Shown here one piece after another: positions 1 through 7,682 of a stretch of 64,000 nucleotides of DNA; position 1 is the first letter of the stretch, and each line of letters begins with the position of its first letter. Below the pieces are notes generated by a model. That model ran no database searches, was not told where the DNA came from, and saw only the letters and a list, made by a program, of their open reading frames with translations. The position numbers and the translations under genes are program-made. Source of the DNA: an uncultured Eubacteriales bacterium (GTDB taxonomy: Bacteria; Bacillota; Clostridia; Christensenellales; Aristaeellaceae); assembly GCA_900316415.1 (NCBI GenBank), contig ONCV01000004.1, positions 62,001 through 126,000 on the forward strand, in the 5' to 3' direction.

Positions 1-30
1 CCGGATGATTTCGCGGGAGGATGAGATCCT

Positions 31-1833
31 TTAATCCGCGGCGTCCTTCGCCAGGGTGCCCACGTCCTTCTTCGGCAGATACTGGAGGGCGTATTCCTCG
101 TAATAGTCTTCGTACTGATGGGGATGCTGCTCCCGGATGGCCTCGCTCAGCTCATGCACATCCAGAGAGTTGGCCAGCAGCTCGATGATGACGATGGCGA
201 TGTTCGAGCAATGATCGGAGACCCGCTCGAAATCCACGATCAGATCGTTGAAGACATAGCCGTTTCCGATCGTGCATTTTCCCTTCTGCAGCCGCGCGGC
301 GTGCTTTTCCCGCATCTTCCGGCACAGCTGGTTGATGACCTGCTCCAGGGGCTCCACCCGGTAGGCGATTTCCACATCGTCGCTCAGGAAGGCCTCGAAG
401 GTGATGTCCAGGATGCGCGAGACGGCCGCGGACAGATTGGCCATTTCCTTCTTTGCCTTTTCGGAGAGCGTCAGCTTCTTTTCCATCATTTCCTGTGCCC
501 GCTCGGCAATGTTCAGGGCATGGTCGCTGATCCGCTCCAGATCCGTGATGGTGCGCAGGTACTGGCTGACGGCCCGGTTCTGCGTTTCTGTCAGATCCCG
601 CCCGGTGAGCCGCATCAGGTAGCTGCCGATCTTGTCCTCGTACCGATCCACAATTCCCTCCAGGTTCCGAACCTCCCGGAGGGTTTTTTCATCGTATTCA
701 GTCAGCAGGCTGATGGCCTGCTTCATGGACTGTTCCGTCAGCTCCGCCATTTTGTTCATGGTCAGACGGGTCTGCTCCACCGCCAGGGTCGGATACGCCA
801 GGAAGCGCTCCTCCAGACGGTTCATGTCCATCGTCTGCTCCTCGTCCTCCTCCTTGGCGGGAACCAGCAGGCAGACCAGCTTTTCCAGCAGGGGAATGGC
901 CGGGGCCAGCAGAATCACCGTGGAGAGGCGGAAGAGGGTATTCAGCAGCGCGATGGAAAACATGTTCATCGTCTGATCCATCCAGGAGAAATGCAGGAAG
1001 CTGTTCAGCCCGTAGAACACGGCGGCGAACAGGATCACCCGGCAGACCTCCACCACCAGGTAGCTGACCGAGGCCCGCCGGCCCTCCACAGAGGAACCCA
1101 GGCCGGACAGCAGCACCGGAACGGAGGCGCCGATGGCGATGCCCAGGATGATGGGGAGCACCTCATGGAATTCCAGCAGCCCCGTCGCGGACAGGGCCTG
1201 CAGGATACCGACGGCGGCGGAAGCGCTCTGCAGCACGGCGGTGATCACCAGGCCCACCAGAATGCCCAGCAGGGGATGGGAGAAATTGGTCATCAGGTTC
1301 AGGAAGGTCGGATTCTCCCGCAGGCTTTCGACCGCGCCGCTCATGGTCATCATGCCGAACATCAGCACGGAGAAGCCCAGCAGGATATCGCCGATCTGCT
1401 GGGTGGATTTCTTTTTGCCGATCATCCGCAGCAGAATGCCCGCCACGGCCACCAGGGCGCTGAGGGATTCCGTGCTCAGCAGGTTCATCACCGAGGAAGC
1501 GCCTTCCCCCCCGATGCTGGACAAACAGATGATCCACCCGGTGACGCTTGTGCCGACCACGGCGCCCATGATGACGGAAATGGCCTGGCGCAGATGCATC
1601 ATCCCGGAATTGACGAAGCCGACCACCATGACGCTGGTGGCCGAGGAGGACTGAATCACCATCGTGACGACGGTGCCCAGCAGAATCCCCTTCAGCGGCG
1701 TCGAGGAGAGCCGGTACAGAATCAGCTCCAGCTTATTCCCGGCGACCCGCTTGAGCCCGTCCCCCATGAGGGACATTCCAAAAAGAAAAAGCGCAACTCC
1801 GCCCAGGAGCAGCACCACATTTGACAATGCCAT
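31..1833 (-). CDS. Na+/phosphate symporter family protein with C-terminal PhoU-like domain
   Basis: A 600-residue NptA/PitA-type inner-membrane protein, expected to import phosphate with sodium. The N-terminal half has two copies of the inverted Na/Pi-cotransporter repeat, each marked by a Gln-Ser-rich motif (QSSSATS near residue 62 and QSASAA in the second copy) among hydrophobic helices. The C-terminal 200 residues, after an acidic linker (KEEDEEQ), are a helical PhoU-like domain with repeated 'ERISDHALNIAE' and 'ERVSDHCSNIA' signatures. The reading frame stays open 47 codons upstream, but the ATG at 1833 has a GGGGGAGG ribosome site at the right distance and begins the first hydrophobic segment, so I start there. 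A promoter-like pair lies upstream. The domain pairing is the usual one for this family. The physiological substrate is inferred from the family. Confidence 0.9.
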   Translation of the reverse strand: MALSNVVLLLGGVALFLFGMSLMGDGLKRVAGNKLELILYRLSSTPLKGILLGTVVTMVIQSSSATSVMVVGFVNSGMMHLRQAISVIMGAVVGTSVTGWIICLSSIGGEGASSVMNLLSTESLSALVAVAGILLRMIGKKKSTQQIGDILLGFSVLMFGMMTMSGAVESLRENPTFLNLMTNFSHPLLGILVGLVITAVLQSASAAVGILQALSATGLLEFHEVLPIILGIAIGASVPVLLSGLGSSVEGRRASVSYLVVEVCRVILFAAVFYGLNSFLHFSWMDQTMNMFSIALLNTLFRLSTVILLAPAIPLLEKLVCLLVPAKEEDEEQTMDMNRLEERFLAYPTLAVEQTRLTMNKMAELTEQSMKQAISLLTEYDEKTLREVRNLEGIVDRYEDKIGSYLMRLTGRDLTETQNRAVSQYLRTITDLERISDHALNIAERAQEMMEKKLTLSEKAKKEMANLSAAVSRILDITFEAFLSDDVEIAYRVEPLEQVINQLCRKMREKHAARLQKGKCTIGNGYVFNDLIVDFERVSDHCSNIAIVIIELLANSLDVHELSEAIREQHPHQYEDYYEEYALQYLPKKDVGTLAKDAAD

Positions 1834-1906
1834 GGAAAACCTCCCCCGGCGGCCTTCCCGCGTTCCCGGAACGCCCCGCCGGCATTTCTTCCTTAAGATC
1901 GGTTTC

Positions 1907-1935
1907 ATTCTACACGAAAACAGAAAAGAAGTAAA
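1907..1935 (-). promoter_or_regulatory. Predicted sigma-A promoter for the Na/Pi symporter gene
   Basis: On the minus strand TTTACT (1935-1930) is followed after 17 nt by TAGAAT (1912-1907), about 75 nt before the ATG at 1833. It is back to back with the promoter of the small gene at 1998. Confidence 0.45.
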
Positions 1936-1938
1936 GCC

Positions 1939-1967
1939 TTGCATTTTGGAATCCCCGGGTTTATAAT
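1939..1967 (+). promoter_or_regulatory. Predicted sigma-A promoter for the 78-residue protein gene
   Basis: TTGCAT (1939-1944), 17 nt, TATAAT (1962-1967). The ATG at 1998 follows about 30 nt later, with AAAGGAGGG in between. Confidence 0.6.
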
Positions 1968-1997
1968 ACCACAAACCAGAAAAGGAGGGTTTGCAGA

Positions 1998-2234
1998 ATG
2001 GATATTCAGAAGATGATCTCTGACATCGTTTCCAAGGTGACCGGGAATTCCGACCTGATCGGAAGGCTCACCTCCGACCCCGCCGCGCTGATCAAGGAAC
2101 TGACCGGCTTCGAAGTGAACGCGGAACAGGTGAAGGAAATTGTGGCCGGCGTGACCAAGGCGCTGGGCGGCAACGCGGCTGGCGCCGTGGGCAAGGGCCT
2201 GCTGGACAAGATCAAGGGCTTCTTCGGAAAATAA
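1998..2234 (+). CDS. Small hypothetical protein (78 aa), possible leader-like fold with basic amphipathic tail
   Basis: I do not recognise this gene by name. It is well supported as real: a consensus promoter, an AAAGGAGGG ribosome site 8 nt before the ATG, and a strong intrinsic terminator 27 nt after the stop make it a monocistronic unit. The protein has no signal peptide or membrane segment. Residues 1-55 look helical, with the motif SDPAALIKELTGFEV followed by EQVKEIVAGV. This pattern (DP, then Leu/Gly, then an acidic helix) recalls Nif11/NHLP-type leader peptides. The rest is Gly/Ala rich (GGNAAGAVGKG) and ends in a cationic amphipathic stretch, LLDKIKGFFGK. No peptide-modifying enzyme is nearby, so a RiPP role is only a hypothesis. 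A small structural or stress protein is equally possible. Confidence 0.75.
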   Translation: MDIQKMISDIVSKVTGNSDLIGRLTSDPAALIKELTGFEVNAEQVKEIVAGVTKALGGNAAGAVGKGLLDKIKGFFGK

Positions 2235-2260
2235 GAACCGCGAGGTTCTCCCAAAGAAAA

Positions 2261-2288
2261 AACCCGGCGCGAGCCGGGCTTTTTTTTG
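2261..2288 (+). terminator. Intrinsic terminator after the 78-aa gene
   Basis: CCCGGC (2263-2268), loop GCGA, GCCGGG (2273-2278), followed by a run of eight T. A second GC-only inverted repeat (GCGCGCG/CGCGCGC, about 2288-2307) follows directly. Confidence 0.85.
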
Positions 2289-2328
2289 CGCGCGCAAACC
2301 GCGCGCGGGAAACAACGAAAGGGGAGGC

Positions 2329-3474
2329 TTACATCAGCTTCCGGAACATGGCCTCGAAATCGGCCAGGGTGGCGGGCCGGGGATTTCCGGGAGCGCAGGC
2401 GTCCGCCGCGGCGGATTCGCACAGGAAGGGCAGATCCTCTTCCTTCAGCTTCTCCAGCTTCGTGGGAATGCCCACATCCACGGACAGCTGACGAACCGCG
2501 TCGATCGCGGCCTTCCGGTAGGCCTTCGCGTCCATGCCCTTCGTATCCACGCCGAAGGCTTCCGCGATATCCCGGAACTTCTCGCCGGTGTATTCCTGGT
2601 TGAATTCCATCACGATGGGCAGCATCATCGCGCAGGCGACGCCATGGGGCGTGTCATACACGGCGCCCAGGGTGTGCGCCATGGAATGGGCAATGCCCAG
2701 GCCGACGTTGGAATAGGCCATGGCGGTCACATACTGGGCCAGCGCCATGCCTTCCCGGCCGTCGGGATCGTTTTCCACGGCCTTGCGCAGGTTCTTCGCG
2801 ATCAGCTTGATGGCTTCCAGGTCCAGGCAGTCGGCCAGCGCCCAGGCCGCCTTGGTGGTGTAGCCCTCAATCGCGTGGGTCAGCGCGTCCATGCCGGTGG
2901 AGGCGGTCAGGCCCTTCGGCATGGAGGACATCATGTCGGGATCCACGACGGCGACATCGGGGATGTCGTTGGGGTCCACGCAGACGAACTTCCGCTTCTT
3001 TTCCACGTCGGTGATGACATAGTTGATGGTGGATTCCGCGCCGGTTCCGCCGGTGGTGGGCACCGCGATGGTGAAGACGGTGCGCTTCTTCGTGGGCGCC
3101 ACGCCCTCCAGGGAACGCACGTCATAGTATTCCGGATTGTTCACGATGATGCCGATTCCCTTGCCGGTGTCCATGGAGGAACCGCCGCCGATGGTGATCA
3201 TGAAATCCGCGCCGGAAGCCCGGTAGGCATCCACGCCGTGCTGGACATTTTCAATGGTGGGGTTGGGCTTGATATCGGTGTAGAGCTCGTAGGCGATGCC
3301 GTTCTTCTCCAGCAGATCCGTCACGCGGGCGGTCACGCCGAACTTGACCAGATCCGGGTCGGAAGCCACAAAGGCCTTCTTCAGCCCCTTGGAGGAAACG
3401 ATGCCGGGAATCTCGTTGATGGCGCCGTGACCATGATAGGAAACGCCGTTCAGGACAAAACGATTGACAGCCAT
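2329..3474 (-). CDS. fucO: Iron-containing alcohol dehydrogenase, FucO/lactaldehyde reductase type
   Basis: A cytosolic group III alcohol dehydrogenase of 381 residues, the usual length. It matches the FucO branch along its whole length: the nucleotide-binding GGGSSMDTGKGIGI, then VRSLEGVAPT, INYVITD, KFVCVDPNDIP, the metal ligands in DALTHAIEGYTT and GIAHSMAHTLGAVYDTPHG, and the C-terminal GNPRPATL. The expected activity is NAD(H)-linked interconversion of lactaldehyde and 1,2-propanediol, or reduction of another short aldehyde. Five codons lie upstream in frame, but the ATG at 3474 has GGAGG 7 nt before it, so I start there. No fucose or rhamnose genes lie beside it, so the metabolic source of the aldehyde is open. 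Substrate is inferred from family likeness only. Confidence 0.9.
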   Translation of the reverse strand: MAVNRFVLNGVSYHGHGAINEIPGIVSSKGLKKAFVASDPDLVKFGVTARVTDLLEKNGIAYELYTDIKPNPTIENVQHGVDAYRASGADFMITIGGGSSMDTGKGIGIIVNNPEYYDVRSLEGVAPTKKRTVFTIAVPTTGGTGAESTINYVITDVEKKRKFVCVDPNDIPDVAVVDPDMMSSMPKGLTASTGMDALTHAIEGYTTKAAWALADCLDLEAIKLIAKNLRKAVENDPDGREGMALAQYVTAMAYSNVGLGIAHSMAHTLGAVYDTPHGVACAMMLPIVMEFNQEYTGEKFRDIAEAFGVDTKGMDAKAYRKAAIDAVRQLSVDVGIPTKLEKLKEEDLPFLCESAAADACAPGNPRPATLADFEAMFRKLM

Positions 3475-3802
3475 GGGAAGAACCTCCATTCATCTTTTAT
3501 GGGAAAGCACCGAAGGAAATTATACACCATTCCGGGGTGATTCCGCAACATGCAAACGATCTGTTTTCACAACTCCCGCCTTGACGGAACGCGCCAAGTG
3601 TGCTATAGATATTCGGGCGGTTTGGGGAAGCGCGGCGGATCTTTTCGCCGAAAGGGGCTTCCCCGGGAAAGGGACGCCGGGACGGCGGATCCCTGACCGC
3701 GTTTTTTTGCGCGGACGCGCGTCATCCTCCCCCGGGAGGGAAGCGGCGGACCCGTGCCGAAGGCCGGAGGGCCGGAAAAGGGAAGGCGGAAAAGAGCAGC
3801 CG
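3475..3802. promoter_or_regulatory. Divergent intergenic region between fucO and the epimerase gene
   Basis: Two promoter-like pairs face apart. Minus strand: TTGCGG (3548-3543), 18 nt, TATAAT (3524-3519), about 45 nt before the fucO ATG. Plus strand: TTGACG (3581-3586), 17 nt, TATAGA (3604-3609). The plus transcript would have a leader of about 190 nt, GC rich, with a T7 run at 3702-3708 preceded by a poor 4-bp stem and a CTCCCCCGGGAGG inverted repeat near 3727. I see no known riboswitch and no small gene in it. Confidence 0.5.
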
Positions 3803-4969
3803 ATGAAAAAGGTGATGATCGTCTTCGGAACACGTCCGGAAGCCATCAAGATGTGTCCCGTAGCGAAGGAACTGAAGACCCGGAAAGGCATTCAGACGGT
3901 CATCTGCGTGACCGGACAGCACCGGAACATGCTGGACAGCGTGCTGGAGAGCTTCCGTGTGACGCCGGACTATGACCTTTCCATCATGCGGGAAAACCAG
4001 ACCCTGTTCGACATCACCCAGGGCATTCTGTCCGAGTTCCGGCCGGTGCTGGAGGCGGAAAAGCCGGACATGGTGCTCGTGCACGGCGATACCTCCACCG
4101 CCTTTGCCGCGGCGCTGGCGTGCTTCTATCTTCAGATTCCCGTCGGGCATGTGGAGGCGGGACTCCGGACGTACCGGATCGATTCCCCCTATCCCGAGGA
4201 ATTCAACCGGCAGGCGGTGGGCGTTATCGCGCGGTATCATTTCGCGCCGACCGCCGCTGCCGCGGAGCATCTGATCCGGGAGGGAAAGCGGCCGGACAGC
4301 ATTTTCATCACCGGAAACACGGTGATCGACGCCATGCGGTACACCGTCCGGGAGGATTACACCCATCCGGAGCTGGAATGGGCGGGGGATCATCCGCTGA
4401 TCTTCCTGACCGCTCACCGGCGGGAAAACCTCGGCACCCCGATGCACCAGATGTTCCGCGCGATCCGCAGGGTGCTGACGGAGCATCCGGAATGCAGGGC
4501 GGTTTATCCGATCCACATGAATCCCCAGGTCCGCCGGGCGGCAGAGGAGGAATTGCGCGGCTGCGCCAATATCCACCTCATTGAGCCCATCAGCGTGATC
4601 GACTGCCATAATTTTGAGGCCAGATGCCACCTGTGCCTGACGGACTCCGGCGGGATTCAGGAGGAATGTCCCACCTTCGGCCGGCCGGTGCTGGTCATGC
4701 GGGATACGACCGAGCGCCCGGAGGGCGTGGAATCCGGCGTGCTGCGGCTGGTGGGGACGGAGGAAGAGAGCATCTACCGGAATTTTACGGAGCTGCTGGA
4801 AAACCGGGCGGCCTACGAGGCCATGGCCCACGCCAGCAATCCCTACGGGGACGGAAACGCCTCCCTGCGGATTGCGGATATCCTGGAAACGGGAAGATGT
4901 GATCCCTGGACGGGATCGGGCGGAACGCCGGGGGGCGTTTCCGCGGAAATGGAGACGGAGACGGAATGA
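3803..4969 (+). CDS. wecB: UDP-N-acetylglucosamine 2-epimerase (non-hydrolysing)
   Basis: A cytosolic enzyme that interconverts UDP-GlcNAc and UDP-ManNAc for cell-wall or capsular polysaccharide. The 388 residues are close to the family norm. Visible signatures are GTRPEAIKM at the N-terminus, VHGDTSTAFA, HVEAGLRT, the DSGGIQEE motif and the RDTTERPE motif that contact UDP. The start is the ATG at 3803, because the epimerase fold begins immediately (MKKVMIVFGTRPE); upstream in-frame sequence is GC-rich leader. The last 20 residues (GSGGTPGGVSAEMETETE) are an unstructured tail not typical of the family. The stop overlaps the next start as ATGA, so epimerase and glycosyltransferase are co-translated, and the epimerase probably supplies or shares a sugar-nucleotide route with it. 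Confidence 0.92.
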   Translation: MKKVMIVFGTRPEAIKMCPVAKELKTRKGIQTVICVTGQHRNMLDSVLESFRVTPDYDLSIMRENQTLFDITQGILSEFRPVLEAEKPDMVLVHGDTSTAFAAALACFYLQIPVGHVEAGLRTYRIDSPYPEEFNRQAVGVIARYHFAPTAAAAEHLIREGKRPDSIFITGNTVIDAMRYTVREDYTHPELEWAGDHPLIFLTAHRRENLGTPMHQMFRAIRRVLTEHPECRAVYPIHMNPQVRRAAEEELRGCANIHLIEPISVIDCHNFEARCHLCLTDSGGIQEECPTFGRPVLVMRDTTERPEGVESGVLRLVGTEEESIYRNFTELLENRAAYEAMAHASNPYGDGNASLRIADILETGRCDPWTGSGGTPGGVSAEMETETE

Positions 4970-6258
4970 AGGCAATTATCCTGCTGCTGGAGGCGCTCGC
5001 GGGAATCTGCGGCGGCTTCATGATCCTTTCGATGGCCTATCAGATCGGAATCGGTCTGTTCGGCTTCCGAAGGACGAAGAAAGACTATCGGGACCTGGAT
5101 CCGCAGTCCCGGTTTCTGGTGCTGGTTCCCGCGCACAACGAGGAAACGGTGATCGGGGATATCATTCAGAACCTGAAGGAGATGGACTATCCGAAGGAAC
5201 TGTATGATTTCTACATTATCGCGGACAACTGCACCGATCATACGGCGGAGAAGGCCCGGAGCCTCGGGGCGAAGGTCATTGAGACCTGGAAGGAAACGCC
5301 TTCCGCCCCGACGGGAAAGCCCATCGCCCTGAAGAAGGCGCTGGAGCGGATCGATTACCGGAATCAGTATGATCTGATGATGATCTTTGACGCGGACAAC
5401 CTGATCGATTCCAATATGTTCCGGGAGGTCAACAGCCAGTATCTGGACCAGGGGAAGCCGGATTTCATCCAGTGCTATCTGGGGGCCAAGAACAAGACCG
5501 GCATCGTGGCCTGGTTCTATTACAGCGGGTATACCCTGAGCAACCGCTTCTTCTGCCTGGCCAAGCACCGGGCCGGGGTGAACTGCCCCATCGGCGGCAC
5601 GGGCTTTGCCATGAGCACCGCCTACCTCGCGCAGCGGGGCGGATGGTCCACCATGAGCCTGACGGAGGATTATGAGATGCAGGTGGAGGCGACGCTGGAA
5701 GGCCGGCGGATCCTCTGGAACCATTATACCCGGGTGTATGACGAGAAGCCCACCCGGCTCCGCGCGGCCATCCGCCAGCGGATCCGCTGGGGTCAGGGCC
5801 ACTGGTTCGTGACGCTGCGGCATACGGGCGACCTGTTCCGCGCCTTTTTGGCGGGCCGGATCAGCGCGGCGGAATTCCTGAGCCTGGGAACCTACATGTA
5901 CAGCGTGGCGGCCGTTCCGGTGGCGATTGTCCAGGTGCTCCTGACAGCCCTGCTCTGCGTGATCGTTCCGGGAAGACCGTTCATGGATCCTTCCCTGGCC
6001 GGCGCCGCGGGCAGTGTGCTGCTGATTTCCTACAACTATTTCTTCCTCTTCTATCTGGCGGACTGGATGGACAATCGGATCGCCTTCCGGTTCCGGACCC
6101 TTCCCCTGATGATCGGAGGCTTCGTGGCCAACGCGATCGTAGGCTTCTTCAACCAGGTCTTCGGACTGATTCGCTGCCGGGATCAGCAGCACTGGGCCAA
6201 GACGGACCACGCCATTCGCGCCGAGGCGGTGCCCGTGGTGCGGAAAAGGGTCGCCTGA
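4966..6258 (+). CDS. Processive family-2 glycosyltransferase, membrane bound
   Basis: A 430-residue GT2 enzyme of the poly-GlcNAc/hyaluronan/cellulose synthase type. One membrane helix opens the protein (residues 1-25). The catalytic domain has the UDP-binding region HNEETVIGDII, the DAD of the DxD motif (residues 142-144), the acceptor motif GGTGFAMS, the catalytic ED (234-235) and the Q-x-x-R-W product motif (271-275). Three or more helices close the C-terminus (around 305-330, 345-370 and 380-405), forming the translocation pore. Translation is coupled to the epimerase by a 4-nt overlap. The pair suggests export of a polymer containing an N-acetylhexosamine. The polymer itself cannot be named from the sequence. 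Confidence 0.85.
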   Translation: MKAIILLLEALAGICGGFMILSMAYQIGIGLFGFRRTKKDYRDLDPQSRFLVLVPAHNEETVIGDIIQNLKEMDYPKELYDFYIIADNCTDHTAEKARSLGAKVIETWKETPSAPTGKPIALKKALERIDYRNQYDLMMIFDADNLIDSNMFREVNSQYLDQGKPDFIQCYLGAKNKTGIVAWFYYSGYTLSNRFFCLAKHRAGVNCPIGGTGFAMSTAYLAQRGGWSTMSLTEDYEMQVEATLEGRRILWNHYTRVYDEKPTRLRAAIRQRIRWGQGHWFVTLRHTGDLFRAFLAGRISAAEFLSLGTYMYSVAAVPVAIVQVLLTALLCVIVPGRPFMDPSLAGAAGSVLLISYNYFFLFYLADWMDNRIAFRFRTLPLMIGGFVANAIVGFFNQVFGLIRCRDQQHWAKTDHAIRAEAVPVVRKRVA

Positions 6259-6274
6259 AATCCATCGGAATCCT

Positions 6275-6304
6275 GCCTGCCGGAATCCCCGGCAGGCTGT
6301 TTTT
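6275..6304 (+). terminator. Intrinsic terminator after the glycosyltransferase
   Basis: GCCTGCCGG (6275-6283), 5-nt loop, CCGGCAGGC (6289-6297), then TGTTTTT. Confidence 0.9.
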
Positions 6305-6324
6305 ATGCCTGAAATGTCGAAAAT

Positions 6325-6384
6325 TGAAACAAATTTGTAAAAATATGTTGACAAATGAAACAACAAGTGATAGAATCTGAAACA
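6325..6384 (+). promoter_or_regulatory. Promoter and probable autoregulatory operators of the S24 repressor
   Basis: A consensus promoter, TTGACA (6348-6353), 17 nt, TAGAAT (6371-6376), sits in an AT-rich patch. The heptamer TGAAACA occurs three times as a direct repeat, at 6325, 6356 and 6378, flanking and inside the promoter. A perfect palindrome ACAAATTTGT lies at 6329-6338, and TGTTG (6346-6350) faces CAACA (6361-6365). Repeats across a repressor's own promoter are typical of autoregulation; binding is inferred. Confidence 0.6.
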
Positions 6385-6404
6385 TCGAAGGGAGGGGAGC
6401 CGGG

Positions 6405-7184
6405 GTGAAGGAAAAGGCGGCATCCGGGGCCGGGCGGACGGCCCGCGTCATCCGGGAAGCGCGTTCCGCCGCCGGGCTGAATCAGCAGCAGCTGGCCGAT
6501 CGCCTGGGCGTCAGCCGGGCCGCCGTCGCCGGATGGGAGACGGAGCACAGCCGCCCCGATCTGGATCTGGTGCCCGCCCTCTGCCGAGCCCTGGGGCTGA
6601 GCCTTTCCTCCTTTTTCGGCGTCCGGGAGGGCATCAGCCGGAACGAGCGGAGCCTGCTGCTCGCCTTCCGGGGCATGGAGGAATCGGACCGGCAGGCCCT
6701 GCTCTGGCAGGCGGAAGCCCTGATGCAGCGACGGAAGGATTTCCGGAGGGAGGAGCTTCGCGGGAAAGCGATTCAGCTGTACCGCAGCGACCTTTCCGCG
6801 GCCGCGGGCTTCGGGGGAGAGATCGGCGCCGCCCGGGGAGAAAAGGTCTGGATCCTGGCGGATGAGCGGACGCGGCGGGCGGATGAGATCATCACGGTCA
6901 ACGGCCGCAGCATGGAGCCCACCTTTCAGGATGGAGACGCGATCCTCGTGGAGCACACGGACCGCCTCCGGGAAGGGGAAATCGGCGTCTTTACGGTGGA
7001 CGGGGAAGGCTATGTGAAGGAATTCCGTTCCGACGGCCTGTACTCGCACAACCCGGCGTATCCGCCCATGCGGTTCCACGGGGACAGCGATGTCCGCTGC
7101 GTGGGCCGGGTCCTTGGCAAAGTGATGGAAGAACAGTGGCCCACCGAGGCCCAGATGGAATTACTGGAGGAAATGAGAGTATGA
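6405..7184 (+). CDS. HTH (XRE) transcriptional repressor with S24/LexA-type peptidase domain
   Basis: A 259-residue two-domain repressor. Residues 12-72 are a Cro/CI-type helix-turn-helix (LNQQQLADRLGVSRAAVAGWE). Residues 145-255 are an S24 self-cleavage domain with the serine in GRSMEP (Ser169) and the lysine in YVKEF (Lys205). An Ala-Gly pair at 134-135 in the linker is a plausible autocleavage site. Such proteins switch off phage, competence or stress genes until RecA-stimulated cleavage. The start is a GTG behind GGGAGGGGAG. The stop overlaps the next ATG. No phage genes are in the window, so this looks like a chromosomal stress or SOS-like regulator rather than a prophage repressor; its regulon cannot be seen here. 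Confidence 0.88.
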   Translation: MKEKAASGAGRTARVIREARSAAGLNQQQLADRLGVSRAAVAGWETEHSRPDLDLVPALCRALGLSLSSFFGVREGISRNERSLLLAFRGMEESDRQALLWQAEALMQRRKDFRREELRGKAIQLYRSDLSAAAGFGGEIGAARGEKVWILADERTRRADEIITVNGRSMEPTFQDGDAILVEHTDRLREGEIGVFTVDGEGYVKEFRSDGLYSHNPAYPPMRFHGDSDVRCVGRVLGKVMEEQWPTEAQMELLEEMRV

Positions 7185-7441
7185 GGAATCAGGGAATGGA
7201 TGCACGCACCATACAGGAAATCAACAGCCGGCTGTTCTTTGGATCCTCCGGCGCGAAGCCGGCGGCGGAACCCCGCCCCTGGCAGTATGTTCAGATGACG
7301 TACAATCAGATGGGACTGACCGCTCCTTCCTACGTGCCGCCCCTGGAGACGAGGGAGGACGCGGAGATCTGGATGTGCCTGGATTCCCGGGTGAACCGGG
7401 CCGTTCGCCTTCGGGAGGAATCCCAGGTCCTCGCCGGCTGA
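7181..7441 (+). CDS. Small hypothetical protein (86 aa) coupled to the S24 repressor
   Basis: I do not recognise this protein. It starts at the ATG overlapping the repressor stop (ATGA), with GGAGG 10 nt upstream, and ends just before an intrinsic terminator, so it is co-transcribed and co-translated with the repressor. It is soluble, with no signal peptide or membrane helix. Notable features are an N-terminal helix (ARTIQEINSRLFFG), an aromatic/polar middle (PWQYVQMTYNQMGLTAPSYVPP) and an acidic/basic C-terminus. Coupling at near-equal dose suggests it modulates the repressor or responds to the same signal, but that is inference only. Confidence 0.7.
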   Translation: MRNQGMDARTIQEINSRLFFGSSGAKPAAEPRPWQYVQMTYNQMGLTAPSYVPPLETREDAEIWMCLDSRVNRAVRLREESQVLAG

Positions 7442-7456
7442 TTCCGGAGGGCCCCG

Positions 7457-7485
7457 AAAAAGACAGCGCAGGCTGTCTTTTTTTT
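7457..7485 (+). terminator. Intrinsic terminator after the repressor operon
   Basis: AGACAGC (7461-7467), GCAG loop, GCTGTCT (7472-7478), then an uninterrupted T run to 7485. Confidence 0.9.
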
Positions 7486-7586
7486 GCGGAAAGCCTTTCG
7501 CGGAGCGGGTCGGAGAGCGCCTTCCGGCCCCCGGCCGGAACCGGGAATCCGATCACGGAAAAACCTGAAAATATTGGGAAAAAGTG

Positions 7587-7615
7587 TTGACAAAGGGGGT
7601 GGTTGGTGCTATCTT
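7587..7615 (+). promoter_or_regulatory. Sigma-A promoter of the hrcA-grpE-dnaK-dnaJ operon
   Basis: TTGACA (7587-7592), 17 nt, TATCTT (7610-7615). The CIRCE operator begins 12 nt downstream, so HrcA binding would cover the transcription start. Confidence 0.8.
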
Positions 7616-7626
7616 ATGCATGTCGG

Positions 7627-7653
7627 TTAGCACTCAAGTCAGTTGAGTGCTAA
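7627..7653 (+). promoter_or_regulatory. CIRCE operator
   Basis: A perfect TTAGCACTC - 9 nt - GAGTGCTAA inverted repeat, the known HrcA-binding site of heat-shock operons. It lies between the promoter and hrcA, so the operon represses itself and is released on heat or protein misfolding. Confidence 0.98.
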
Positions 7654-7682
7654 CAAGACGAAATCAGGAAGGAGGCAGGCGT

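Noticed and set aside
31..1974. Longer version of the Na/Pi symporter with 47 extra N-terminal residues
   Set aside because: The extra part is Arg/Cys rich, overlaps the predicted promoter and lacks a ribosome site. The ATG at 1833 has one.
3702..3708. T7 run in the epimerase leader as a transcription attenuator
   Set aside because: The preceding stem is only about 4 bp with a long loop, and no leader peptide or known riboswitch core is visible.
6405..7441. Prophage or integrative element suggested by an S24 repressor
   Set aside because: No integrase, terminase, structural or excision genes, and no attachment repeats, in the flanks. Heat-shock and surface-sugar genes adjoin directly.
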